The notes under the pieces: generated by a model
The model's input: the letters and a program-made list of their open reading frames with translations, nothing else
Database searches by the model: none
What the model was told of the DNA's origin: nothing
Made by a program: the position numbers and the translations under genes
Origin: JBBTCJ01 sp038043285
GTDB lineage: Bacteria > Planctomycetota > Phycisphaerae > UBA1845
Direction of reading: 5' to 3'
Length of the DNA stretch: 35,481 bases
NCBI GenBank assembly: GCA_038043285.1
Contig: JBBTCJ010000052.1
Coordinates: forward strand, 1 to 35,481
Part shown: positions 17,701-24,662 of the stretch, piece by piece
Layout of the letters: each line of letters begins with the position of its first letter
Numbering within the stretch: the stretch's first letter is position 1

Positions 17701-19338
17701 AAGCGCCCCGATCAGCAGATCCTTTCCCCGCAGGTACGGAACCCACAAGCGCCCCTCGACCGCGACCGGGGCCCCGGTGAAGCGGACGTCCCCGACAACG
17801 TCGGAAGGATCGCCGGTCCGCCCGCGGGTCCAGCGAACCTCACCGGTCACGGCGTCGACGGCCACCAATCGCATGGCGCCCGCCGCCAATCGTCTCGAGG
17901 CAGCGCCGACGATTCCAAACAGTGGTGTCTCCGGCTCGACCTCGTCTCCACCCAGGTATGTGCCGCGCCCACCGAAATCCATCACGAAAACCAGACCGGC
18001 TGCGTATCCGATCAGTGAAACGGCTTCCTCGTCTCGCGTGGCCGCCGTGTTGACGCCCTGCGGAAACCCCGTCGCCGGTTCGCGACCCGCCTGGCGGCCT
18101 CGAGCGCCGCTGGAGGTCAAGGCAACTTCATCCGTCGTAACATCCCAAACCAGCGAGAGATCGTCGATGTCCAATGCCGCAGCGCCGCCTCGTTTACGGA
18201 TGAAGACCCGACGTCCGTCGGTCTCCATCCGCGCCAGGGGAAGCGAGACGGGATCACTCAGATCGTCTTCCGGACGCCCACGCCAGGTTTCGCTGGTGCT
18301 TCCGCGAAGCTCGAATCGCCAGGGAGCCGGTTCGATCAGCTTTGGGGACAGGGATGAACTCGTGGCGATCCGTTCTGATCCCGATTCTTGCCTGCGGAAA
18401 AGCCAGGTCGGTTCCTCGCCATTAGCCGGGGCGCTTCGGAGCGCCGCCCGCAACGACTCCACCCATCCAGCGGTGCCGGCGGGCATTCGTTCTGCGGCGG
18501 CCAACGCGTCCGTCTGACGTCCTAACATCGCGTTGGCCACGACGAGCTTTCCGAAGAGCCGTTCCGCCGGCACGTCGGAATCGGTCACAAGATCGCCGAC
18601 GTCGGTCAGAACTCCGATGGCCTCCCCAGGTCGCCCGGCGTCCAACTCCCACGATGCGTACAAGTCGGCCGCCTCGTCGCCATGCCTCGTCAGAAGGTAT
18701 CGTTGCGTGACCGCGCGGAGCAGGGAACGATCGTGCGTTCGTCGGGCGCGTTCGAGCAGTCCGGCTGCTCGCCCGTCGTGAACCAACCGATAGGCCCGAA
18801 TTCCAGCAGGAGGGAGCTGAGCCATACGGCGTAACGCCACCCGACCGGCGGATTCGTAAACCTGTCCTCCGCGGATTGCTCCGTCGGTTCGAGGCACAAG
18901 CGTTCCGGTAGGATCCTCGATGACCCGTTGCAACGAGTCGATGGCGAACTTCCAGTCCTCACGGGCGATGCCCTCTTCGGCTCGACTGAGCAGGTTCGCC
19001 AGGGAGGGCGACGTCTCAATAAGCATCGAACCGCCGCCGGCAGCATCCTCCGTGCGACCAGCCAATCCGAACCGCTGTTGCTGTTGGGCTTTCAGCGTGC
19101 TCGTGGCAACGAAAAAGACCATCCACGCCGGCGTGAAACCGGCTCGCCTCTTCGTTCTGCGTCGGAACCTTCCCCTGACGCTGACTTCGCGATCAGACGG
19201 GACGCGCTCTCCAGGTGCGGCAAGGCCGCGGCAGGGCGGCAGCAAGCGCACCGAAGCGCGTCCGCGAGGGCGATATTGACTGGAGCGGATTGAGGGCACG
19301 GTCTTTATCGCGAACGTCTCCCCCGTCGTGCCGGCCAC
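14716..19338 (-). CDS. Giant exported protein with two PQQ-type beta-propellers and TPR-like regions
   Basis: As drawn this is a 1540-residue protein. A hydrophobic stretch at about 67-84 (AGFTPAWMVFFVATSTLKA) after a basic run looks like a signal peptide. Residues about 115-300 are helical and TPR-like. About 335-790 form a first propeller with PQQ-type motifs such as DAVTGEVRWTR, DAGDMSLRWAA and SAVDGTFRWSG. About 800-1080 are helical again. About 1110-1540 form a second propeller (DARDGALLWRT, LLTGRRLWTR, SLADGKRRWRI, DVATDEELWRR). The motifs resemble BamB-type quinoprotein-like propellers; no quinone or metal ligands can be assigned. The start is uncertain: 19338 is a GTG with a distant GGTGGAG, the first 50 residues look non-coding, and GTG 19251 or ATG 19122 are alternatives. 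Confidence 0.82.
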   Translation of the reverse strand: MAGTTGETFAIKTVPSIRSSQYRPRGRASVRLLPPCRGLAAPGERVPSDREVSVRGRFRRRTKRRAGFTPAWMVFFVATSTLKAQQQQRFGLAGRTEDAAGGGSMLIETSPSLANLLSRAEEGIAREDWKFAIDSLQRVIEDPTGTLVPRTDGAIRGGQVYESAGRVALRRMAQLPPAGIRAYRLVHDGRAAGLLERARRTHDRSLLRAVTQRYLLTRHGDEAADLYASWELDAGRPGEAIGVLTDVGDLVTDSDVPAERLFGKLVVANAMLGRQTDALAAAERMPAGTAGWVESLRAALRSAPANGEEPTWLFRRQESGSERIATSSSLSPKLIEPAPWRFELRGSTSETWRGRPEDDLSDPVSLPLARMETDGRRVFIRKRGGAAALDIDDLSLVWDVTTDEVALTSSGARGRQAGREPATGFPQGVNTAATRDEEAVSLIGYAAGLVFVMDFGGRGTYLGGDEVEPETPLFGIVGAASRRLAAGAMRLVAVDAVTGEVRWTRGRTGDPSDVVGDVRFTGAPVAVEGRLWVPYLRGKDLLIGALRPSDGRAINNVLLGSAIELPVVRQHVTPMTLGDGVVYVSSGFGVLFAVDAGDMSLRWAAQYAQRPQTPRSPALGEASPWMPSAPVVANGMVVIAPVDHPDLLAFSAVDGTFRWSGASQQNSYVLGAGDGRIWLAGRGVACRAILDGTPLWNVTLDGVPTGRGDLAGDRLHLPTSLGLVALRALDGAAIATQSISAAQAPLGNLRSLGHALFSVDPTSVRKYPDLSRLRDDASAIRATKEQEVRGAVLLAWAEVLEGAPQKALEILAGLGATSGGPSGRQIARVRFAALIDAACAEQHDHDRAVAFLDQASKWAPSFAERRVAELARAERLQQMGRRVEAFHAALALGFAVEANSMVSVSPFLATLARFDIGERLRHLHQTLVPAEVEQVDRSLADRAERAVAGLSNDPRDEGARDMLRVFADLRLMGATSGRARRALAEHEFRLQRFEHAEQYLLQSSRDSGTTSPGVDAWMRLCEVYEAMGLSSAGLFNTCLSDLRAKFGGQPVPPGDAAAGTVSRGEFGTVGDWATWKRAAVDGRGAADRSQLPGHEDPRVDRVLLGERAWSYGFSTGAAPLRLVNFGEQIERLFPDRVVLIGLDGNVECVDARDGALLWRTELQLPEQFDDHDVWAGPALHHARFAGADGQVAVFSTADGLFAVGLLTGRRLWTRAYETPLPLDLVPHRDRLFAVSDGFVVAAPRDGHLSLMRLLDGATAWERDLRGEPVARLWMFGDTIVTADAAMKRAQILDRRTGDLRARVFFRQPDPKFGPVRLVRVGDVLCGPDSDAQSDGLVGISLADGKRRWRIDVDRPVAQLFEPDDHLLGAGLLGGGVRIVDPASGEVVMERQIASASAVTDGKFVNGTLVVQSERGRGQAQAPTLTGIDVATDEELWRREDLAGVSGESPGAMRIVGSVIPAIVQTDRVAGAAVRRDIMALVTIDVRTGNNVGSPAELPTYNTGTQVNRDLAVAGGHLLVGSGKEVQAFRLGSRTRGDGKF

Positions 19339-19397
19339 GGCGCAACGGGTTCTCCACCCTTATCGGCTTCGGGGTCCGTCCGGCACGGACTTTAGCC

Positions 19398-19418
19398 GCA
19401 ACCGAATGCCTCGGTTGC
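19398..19418. terminator. Perfect 8-bp inverted repeat downstream of ffh
   Basis: GCAACCGA (19398-19405) and TCGGTTGC (19411-19418) form a perfect 8-bp stem with a five-base loop. It lies about 150 bases past the ffh stop codon and before the PQQ-like gene on the same strand. No T-tract follows on either strand, so it may be a Rho-independent-like stop without U-run, a processing site or a protein-binding site. Confidence 0.3.
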
Positions 19419-19564
19419 TGGGAATGCTCTATCGTAGCGAATCTGGTCCGGGGCTTCTATGGCGACCCGCGATGTCGGACGTGGTCTGACGATTTACGAC
19501 CGTGGCGCTCGCCGGACAAGGGTCAGCGGCGCAACGAAAGCGCAACGCCGCCTTTGCATCCGCC

Positions 19565-20989
19565 TCAGCGGCGGCGCTTGCGCTTGTCCTTTTTGGACAA
19601 AACGCGTTTCGAGGCCGTGGTGTTCGACTTGAACTTCGGCATGGCCCCGCCGGCCATCATCTTCGAAAATTGCGTGCCCATGCGAATCCGCTGCAGGAAC
19701 CCCTGCCCGCTCATCATCTTCATCATCTGGCGCATCGGCTCGAACTGCCTTACGAGCTGGCTGACGTCGGCGGGTTCGACGCCGGCGCCCTTGGCGATGC
19801 GGCGTCTCCGCGAGGTGTCTATGATCTTGGGGTTGGCCCGCTCCGTCGGCGTCATCGACTGGATGGCGGCCTCCATCCGGACGATTTCGTTCTCGTCGAT
19901 CTCCTGATCGCCAACCATGTCGGCCATGCCGGGGATTTTCTTCACCAGATCCTTCATCGACCCCATCTGCCGCATCTTGCGTAATTGGAGCATGAAGTCG
20001 TCAAGCGTGAACTTGCCGGAAGCCATTTTTGCTTCCAGCTTGGTCGCCTCCGCGTGGTCGTATTGCCGCTGGGCCTGCTCAACCAGCGTAAGAATGTCGC
20101 CCATGCCGAGAATACGGCCCGCGACGCGGTCGGGGTAGAACTCCTCGATGGCTTCGATTTTCTCGCCAACGCCGACGAACTTGATCGGCTTGCCGGTGAC
20201 CCGTTTGACCGAAAGGGCGGCCCCGCCGCGGGTGTCGCTGTCGAACTTCGTGAGAATGATCCCGTCAAGTTCCAAACGCTCGTTGAAGGCCTTGGCCGTG
20301 TGAACCGCGTCCTGCCCGGTCATCGCGTCGAGGACCAGGTACACCTGGTGCGGATTTGTGGCGGACGCGACCTGGGCGATCTCCTGCATCAAGTCCTCGT
20401 CGATCGCCAACCGACCAGCCGTGTCCAGGATGACCACGTCGCGGTCGGTTCGTCGAGCCTCGGCGATACCGTTGCGGCAGACCTTTACCGGGTTCTGTTG
20501 GTCGCGTTCGCAATAGACCGGAACGCCGACTTGCTCGCCTAGGATTTCAAGCTGGTCGATGGCTGCCGGGCGTTTGAGGTCGGCCGCCACCATCAGTGGT
20601 CTCTTCGCCCGACCCTGCAACAGCTTGGCCATCTTCGCGCAGGTGGTGGTTTTCCCCGATCCCTGCAACCCGGCCATCAGCAGCACCGTCGGGCCGGGCG
20701 AAACGAACGGAATCTTGGGATCGACCGGGCCCATCAATTGGACCAGCTCGTCGTAGACGATCTTGACCATGACGTCAGCCGGCTTGAGGGTCTTGATGAC
20801 CTCGGCGCCGACGGCCTTCCGTTGGACCTCGTCGCAGAACTGCTTGGCGACCTCGAGGTTGACGTCGGCCTCCAGCAGGGCGGTGCGGATTTCGCGCATC
20901 ACCTCGGCCACGTTGTCCTCGGTGAGCTTCCCGCGACCGCGAAGCCCGCGGAAAACATCGCCGAGCTTGGATGTTAAGGCGTCGAACAT
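19565..20989 (-). CDS. ffh: Signal recognition particle protein Ffh (SRP54)
   Basis: Ffh is the GTPase of the signal recognition particle; with 4.5S RNA it delivers nascent membrane and exported proteins to FtsY. The 474-residue product has the N domain (residues 1-90, with the ALLEADVN motif). The G domain has the P-loop GLQGSGKTT at 107-115, then DTAGR and TKFDSDTRGG. The Met-rich M domain contains MPGMADMVG, SRRRRIAKGAG and PMRQMMKMM, and a basic tail follows. The frame is open to 21136, but the family N-terminus MFDALTSKLGDVF fixes the ATG at 20989. A candidate promoter sits just upstream. The gene stands alone, divergent from hicBA; the large exported proteins encoded downstream may well be its clients. 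Confidence 0.97.
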   Translation of the reverse strand: MFDALTSKLGDVFRGLRGRGKLTEDNVAEVMREIRTALLEADVNLEVAKQFCDEVQRKAVGAEVIKTLKPADVMVKIVYDELVQLMGPVDPKIPFVSPGPTVLLMAGLQGSGKTTTCAKMAKLLQGRAKRPLMVAADLKRPAAIDQLEILGEQVGVPVYCERDQQNPVKVCRNGIAEARRTDRDVVILDTAGRLAIDEDLMQEIAQVASATNPHQVYLVLDAMTGQDAVHTAKAFNERLELDGIILTKFDSDTRGGAALSVKRVTGKPIKFVGVGEKIEAIEEFYPDRVAGRILGMGDILTLVEQAQRQYDHAEATKLEAKMASGKFTLDDFMLQLRKMRQMGSMKDLVKKIPGMADMVGDQEIDENEIVRMEAAIQSMTPTERANPKIIDTSRRRRIAKGAGVEPADVSQLVRQFEPMRQMMKMMSGQGFLQRIRMGTQFSKMMAGGAMPKFKSNTTASKRVLSKKDKRKRRR

Positions 20990-20999
20990 TTCGCTGCAT

Positions 21000-21028
21000 C
21001 TTGTAATGGGTTGCCGTTTTCCCGTCAA
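21000..21028 (-). promoter_or_regulatory. Probable promoter of ffh
   Basis: On the minus strand TTGACG (21028-21023) and TACAAG (21005-21000) are 17 bases apart, a good sigma-70 spacing with 5/6 and 4/6 matches. The predicted start of transcription, near 20993, is only about four bases from the ffh ATG, so the message would be almost leaderless. Confidence 0.4.
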
Positions 21029-21187
21029 TAAACAAGAACGTTCCGCCTGAGCAGGCTTTACGACATCTTGGGCTTCGGCCTCTCCGGTTCGGTGGTTCGA
21101 TTTGGAGCCGGAACCCGAGCATCGGGTGGAAACCACGACGCGTTTTCAGCTAGACGACACGCCCGACAATCGTGTTGCATGTAGCGA

Positions 21188-21457
21188 ATGCCCAATACAA
21201 AAAGAACATCGCTTGGCGAATGGATGATCCGACTTAAGCTCGAGCCGGTTGACGAAGGCGGGTACGTGGCCACCAGTCCAGATTTGCAGGGCTTGGTTGC
21301 ACAAGGAGCCACCATTGCCGAAACCTTGGTGGTCGCGCGGGACGTAGCGCGAAAGATCATCGAAAGCTGCCTCGCCCACGGCGACCCCCTTCCGCGACCG
21401 AAGCGCCGCAGGGCGCGGTGCGTCGAGGCTGTTGTCCCCGTCACGGTGGTCGCATGA
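21188..21457 (+). CDS. hicB: HicB-like antitoxin
   Basis: HicB antitoxins bind and block the HicA mRNA interferase and often repress their own promoter. The 89-residue product has the HicB partial RNase H-like fold: a first strand (MIRLKLEPVDEGGYVATSPDL), the GLVAQG turn, and a helix TIAETLVVARDVARKIIESCL. The tail is short and basic, with no clear helix-turn-helix or ribbon-helix-helix DNA-binding domain. No good Shine-Dalgarno site precedes the ATG at 21188; an internal ATG at 21224 would start right at the first strand. The antitoxin comes first, the reverse of the Escherichia coli hicAB order, and its last four bases overlap the toxin start (ATGA). Confidence 0.75.
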   Translation: MPNTKRTSLGEWMIRLKLEPVDEGGYVATSPDLQGLVAQGATIAETLVVARDVARKIIESCLAHGDPLPRPKRRRARCVEAVVPVTVVA

Positions 21458-21609
21458 CCTACCGGGAGGTCGTGCGGAAACTGCGCGCGGCTGGATTCGA
21501 ATGCGATCGCTTCGCGGCGGGCAGTCACGATATCTGGTACCACGCCAAAACGCACCGGCGAACCGACGAAGGGTCAGTTCGCAGCGTTGCGATCGTCTGG
21601 GGGAGGTAG
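21454..21609 (+). CDS. hicA: Shortened HicA-like toxin
   Basis: HicA toxins are small double-stranded-RNA-binding-fold mRNA interferases. The 51-residue product starts with the family helix (MTYREVVRKLRAAGFEC) and retains the GSHDIWYH segment at 23-30 with the catalytic-type histidine. After THRRT the usual strand and turn of about ten residues is missing; DEGSVRSV follows, resembling the final GTLRSI helix start, and the frame closes after seven more residues. HicA is usually about 60-80 residues long, so this copy looks internally deleted and C-terminally cut. The start overlaps hicB by four bases. It may be inactive or a minimal form. The convergent clpB gene ends 30 bases further on. Confidence 0.65.
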   Translation: MTYREVVRKLRAAGFECDRFAAGSHDIWYHAKTHRRTDEGSVRSVAIVWGR

Positions 21610-21639
21610 TGGGCAGGAGACTCGTCACATCAGCCGTTG

Positions 21640-24435
21640 CTACGCCTTTGCAAACCGAAACACTTCTCCCGCCGCATCGACTGCGATGGTGTCGCCGACG
21701 GCGAACTCGCCTTGAAGAATTCGTCGTGCCAGGGGGTTTTCGATCTCCTGTTGGATCAGCCGCTTCAGCGGTCGAGCGCCGTACGCCGGGTCGTAGCCGT
21801 CGATGGCGAGTTTTTTTCTCGCGGCCTCGGTAAGCGTCAGTTTCATGTCCCGCGAGGCGAGGCGGTCACGAAGGTAGCGCACCTGGATGTCCACGATCCG
21901 AACGAGATCGCCGCGGGTAAGCTGGTGAAAGATCACCGTCTCGTCGATGCGGTTGAGAAACTCCGGACGGAAGTGCTTTTTGAGTTCTTCCTTGACCTTC
22001 ATCTCGATCTCGATTTCCATCAGGCCGGTGGCGGCGCTCTCGAGGTCAAGTTCCGCGGAGTCCGGGCCGCTCCCTGACGGTCGCGGTACGGATTGTCCGC
22101 TCCCGAACAGTGGTCGTTCGGATTCTCCGCTTCCTGACGGTCGCGGCTCTGATTGCCCTCGCCCGTGTGTCTCTGAGTCGCGGCGCCGCTCCGTTGGAGT
22201 TCCGCCCATTGCCGTCGTCCGACCCAAATCAATGAGCTTTTGAATGTACTGACTTCCGATGTTGGACGTCATGGCGATGATGGTGTTCTTGAAGTCTACC
22301 GCTCGGCCATGGCCGTCGGTGAGTCGCCCGTCGTCGAGAACCTGCAACAGCACGTTGAAGACGTCCCCGTGGGCCTTCTCGATCTCGTCGAACAAGACGA
22401 CGCTGTAGGGCTTGCGATGGACGGCCTCGGTCAGTCGCCCGCCTTCCTCATATCCGATGTATCCCGGCGGCGCCCCGATGAGTCGGGCGACGCTGTGCGG
22501 CTCCATGAACTCGCTCATGTCGATGCGGATGAAGGCGGATTCATCGTCGAATAGGAACCCCGCCAGCGCCTTGCACAGTTCGGTTTTGCCGACGCCGGTG
22601 GGACCGAGGAAGAGGAACGATCCGATCGGTCGGTTGGGATCGCCGAGTCCGGCGCGCGAACGTCGCACTGCGTCGGCCACGGCGCGGACAGCCTCATCCT
22701 GCCCGACCACGCGCTCGTGCAGCCGCTCCTCCATGTGGATCAACTTTTCGATTTCGCCCTCGAGCATCCGTGCGACAGGGATTCCGGTCCACTTGCTGAG
22801 CACTTCGGCGATTTCCTCCGCGGTCACCTCGTCGCGCAGCAGAGCGGTGCCGCCGGAGTGCAGTTCCGTGGCCGCGTGCTCGCGCTCGGCAAGTTGCTTC
22901 TGAAGCATCGGCAGTTCACCGTGACGAACCCGGGCGGCGGTTTCAAGGTTTCCGCGCCGCTGGGCCTCCTCCAACTCGATCTGCTTGGCATCGATCTGCT
23001 GCCTGAGCACTTTGATGCCTTCGAGCATCTTCTTCTCGTTTTCCCATTGCGCGGTCAATCCGCGATTTCGCCCCTGGAGTTCCGCAAGCAACTTCTCGAT
23101 CTCGGCGAGCTGCCTGCGGCTTCCATCGTCCTTCTCTTTCTTAAGAGCTTCGCGTTCGATTTCGAACTGCATGATCCGACGGCGAAGTTCGTCGAGTTCG
23201 CCGGGTAACGAATCGTTCTCGATGCGAATGCGCGCCGCGGCCTCGTCGATCAGGTCAATGGCTTTGTCGGGCAGCTTGCGGTCGCTGACGTAGCGGTGCG
23301 AAAGCGTCGCCGCCGCGACCAGGGCGGCATCCTGAATACGCACGCCGTGATGCGCGTCATAGCGATGCTTGAGACCGCGGAGGATGGCGATGGTCTCGCT
23401 GACACCTGGCTCGCCAACGTAAACCGTCTGAAACCTCCGCTCGAGGGCTTTGTCCTTTTCAAGATGCTTTCGGTACTCGTCGATGGTGGTCGCACCAATA
23501 CAGCGAAGCTCGCCGCGCGCCAGCGCCGGCTTCAGAAGATTGCCCGCGTCGACGGCGCCCTCGGCCTTACCAATGCCCACGACGGTGTGCAGTTCGTCAA
23601 TGAACAGAATGACCTGGCCGTCCGACTCGGTTATCTCGCGAACCACGGCTTTGAGCCGCTCCTCGAACTCGCCGCGGTACTTGGCCCCCGCGATCAGCGC
23701 CCCCATGTCCAAGGCGACCACGCGTTTGTCCTTGAGCACCTGCGGCACGTCGCCCGCGAGAATGCGTTGCGCCAGCCCCTCGACGATGGCGGTCTTGCCC
23801 ACGCCGGGGTCGCCGATGAGCACCGGGTTATTCTTGGTCCGCCGCGCGAGAACCTGCATGCAACGGCGGATTTCGTCATCCCGGCCGATGACCGGATCGA
23901 GCTTTCCCAGTCGGGCGATTGCCACGAGGTCGCGCCCGTACCGTTCCAGCGCCTGATAGGTGTCCTCGGGGTTCTCCGACGTGACCGTTGCGCTGCCGCG
24001 TAGCTCCTTCAGCGCTGCGAGGATGGTCTTCTGATCCCCGCTGCAGAGAGAAAGCACCTCGCGCGCGTCGGTCTTGACCTCGGCGAGCGCGACGAGCAGG
24101 TGCTCCGTGGAGACGTACCGATCCTTCATGTGGTGGGCGTGGGCTTGGGCTGCGTGTAGCACGTCGTGCAGCGTGCGCGCGGGGGACAGCGCGCTGCCCG
24201 CGACCTGCGGAAGGCGGCTCAACTCGGCCTCCGTGATGGAACGCAGGCGCGTGACGTTGACGCCGGCCTTTTCGAGGATCGGGACAATCATCCCATTGTC
24301 GCCCCGTTCGCCCGCCGCCGCGGTGAGTGCGTCCAGCAGGTGGAGCGGGGCGACTTCGGCGTGTCCCAGGGTCCGAGCCTTACGCTCAGCGGCCTGAAGC
24401 GCATCGCCTGCCTTGACGGTTAGTCGCTCGATCAT
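21640..24435 (-). CDS. clpB: ClpB disaggregase with in-frame repeat insertion
   Basis: ClpB is a hexameric AAA+ chaperone that, with DnaK, pulls proteins out of aggregates. The 931-residue product has the N domain (1-145), first ATPase domain with Walker A GDPGVGKT (208-215) and Walker B VILFIDE (275-281), the coiled-coil middle domain (about 410-525), and the second ATPase domain with Walker A GPTGVGKT (611-618) and Walker B VVLFDE (679-684). It ends with the ClpB C-terminal domain. Length exceeds the usual 860 or so because residues about 737-805 hold extra sequence, including three tandem 10-residue units at 761-790, placed between SNIGSQYIQ and FRPEFLNRID. The frame and all other motifs are intact, so the protein is probably still made. 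The start at 24435 is the conserved MIERLTVKA. Confidence 0.95.
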   Translation of the reverse strand: MIERLTVKAGDALQAAERKARTLGHAEVAPLHLLDALTAAAGERGDNGMIVPILEKAGVNVTRLRSITEAELSRLPQVAGSALSPARTLHDVLHAAQAHAHHMKDRYVSTEHLLVALAEVKTDAREVLSLCSGDQKTILAALKELRGSATVTSENPEDTYQALERYGRDLVAIARLGKLDPVIGRDDEIRRCMQVLARRTKNNPVLIGDPGVGKTAIVEGLAQRILAGDVPQVLKDKRVVALDMGALIAGAKYRGEFEERLKAVVREITESDGQVILFIDELHTVVGIGKAEGAVDAGNLLKPALARGELRCIGATTIDEYRKHLEKDKALERRFQTVYVGEPGVSETIAILRGLKHRYDAHHGVRIQDAALVAAATLSHRYVSDRKLPDKAIDLIDEAAARIRIENDSLPGELDELRRRIMQFEIEREALKKEKDDGSRRQLAEIEKLLAELQGRNRGLTAQWENEKKMLEGIKVLRQQIDAKQIELEEAQRRGNLETAARVRHGELPMLQKQLAEREHAATELHSGGTALLRDEVTAEEIAEVLSKWTGIPVARMLEGEIEKLIHMEERLHERVVGQDEAVRAVADAVRRSRAGLGDPNRPIGSFLFLGPTGVGKTELCKALAGFLFDDESAFIRIDMSEFMEPHSVARLIGAPPGYIGYEEGGRLTEAVHRKPYSVVLFDEIEKAHGDVFNVLLQVLDDGRLTDGHGRAVDFKNTIIAMTSNIGSQYIQKLIDLGRTTAMGGTPTERRRDSETHGRGQSEPRPSGSGESERPLFGSGQSVPRPSGSGPDSAELDLESAATGLMEIEIEMKVKEELKKHFRPEFLNRIDETVIFHQLTRGDLVRIVDIQVRYLRDRLASRDMKLTLTEAARKKLAIDGYDPAYGARPLKRLIQQEIENPLARRILQGEFAVGDTIAVDAAGEVFRFAKA
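22067..22156. repeat. Three tandem 30-bp units inside clpB
   Basis: Three 30-base units run 22067-22096, 22097-22126 and 22127-22156. Each opens with CCGCT and shares a GATT near its end. Units 1 and 3 agree at 25 of 30 positions (core CCTGACGGTCGCGG); unit 2 is more diverged. Read in the clpB frame they encode QSEPRPSGSG, ESERPLFGSG and QSVPRPSGSG. The 30-base length keeps the frame open. I associate this SEPRPSGSG / PDGRGSD pattern with a short dispersed repeat of planctomycete genomes, from memory only. Confidence 0.85.
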
Positions 24436-24490
24436 CGGAATGGTCTCCCGGATGCACGGTTGAACGCCGTGCCACCCGCGAAATCAAAAG

Positions 24491-24513
24491 CACGGGCTGT
24501 ACCAAGCTTCAAG
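24491..24513 (-). promoter_or_regulatory. Possible heat-shock-type promoter of clpB
   Basis: On the minus strand CTTGAA (24513-24508) and CCCGTG (24496-24491) are 11 bases apart, resembling the sigma-32 pattern CTTGAAA - 11 to 16 - CCCCAT. It lies about 55 bases upstream of the clpB ATG. A hairpin (GCACGG 24454-24459 with CCGTGC 24467-24472) lies in the intervening leader. Whether this organism has a sigma-32 homologue is unknown. Confidence 0.25.
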
Positions 24514-24635
24514 GAAACGTAAGATGCTTGCTGATAATGAATTAGGGTATTTCGACGAACCATGCCGATGAGCGATCCTGCTGCCACTGCCATATTGGCA
24601 TGGTGCGAACGAATTTTTCGGCGTGGTCGCGGGCG

Positions 24636-24641
24636 TATAGT
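24636..24641 (+). promoter_or_regulatory. Possible -10 box upstream of tilS
   Basis: TATAGT at 24636-24641 lies 21 bases before the tilS ATG. The only -35 candidate at a normal distance is the weak TTTTTC at 24614-24619. Confidence 0.3.
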
Positions 24642-24662
24642 ACCGATGCAAGCCCTCCCACG

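Noticed and set aside
22067..22156. CRISPR-like array
   Set aside because: The 30-base units are directly tandem with no spacers and are read through in the clpB frame.
24590..24610. Sigma-54-like TTGGCATGGTGCGAA upstream of tilS
   Set aside because: The GG and GC doublets are only six bases apart, not the ten needed.
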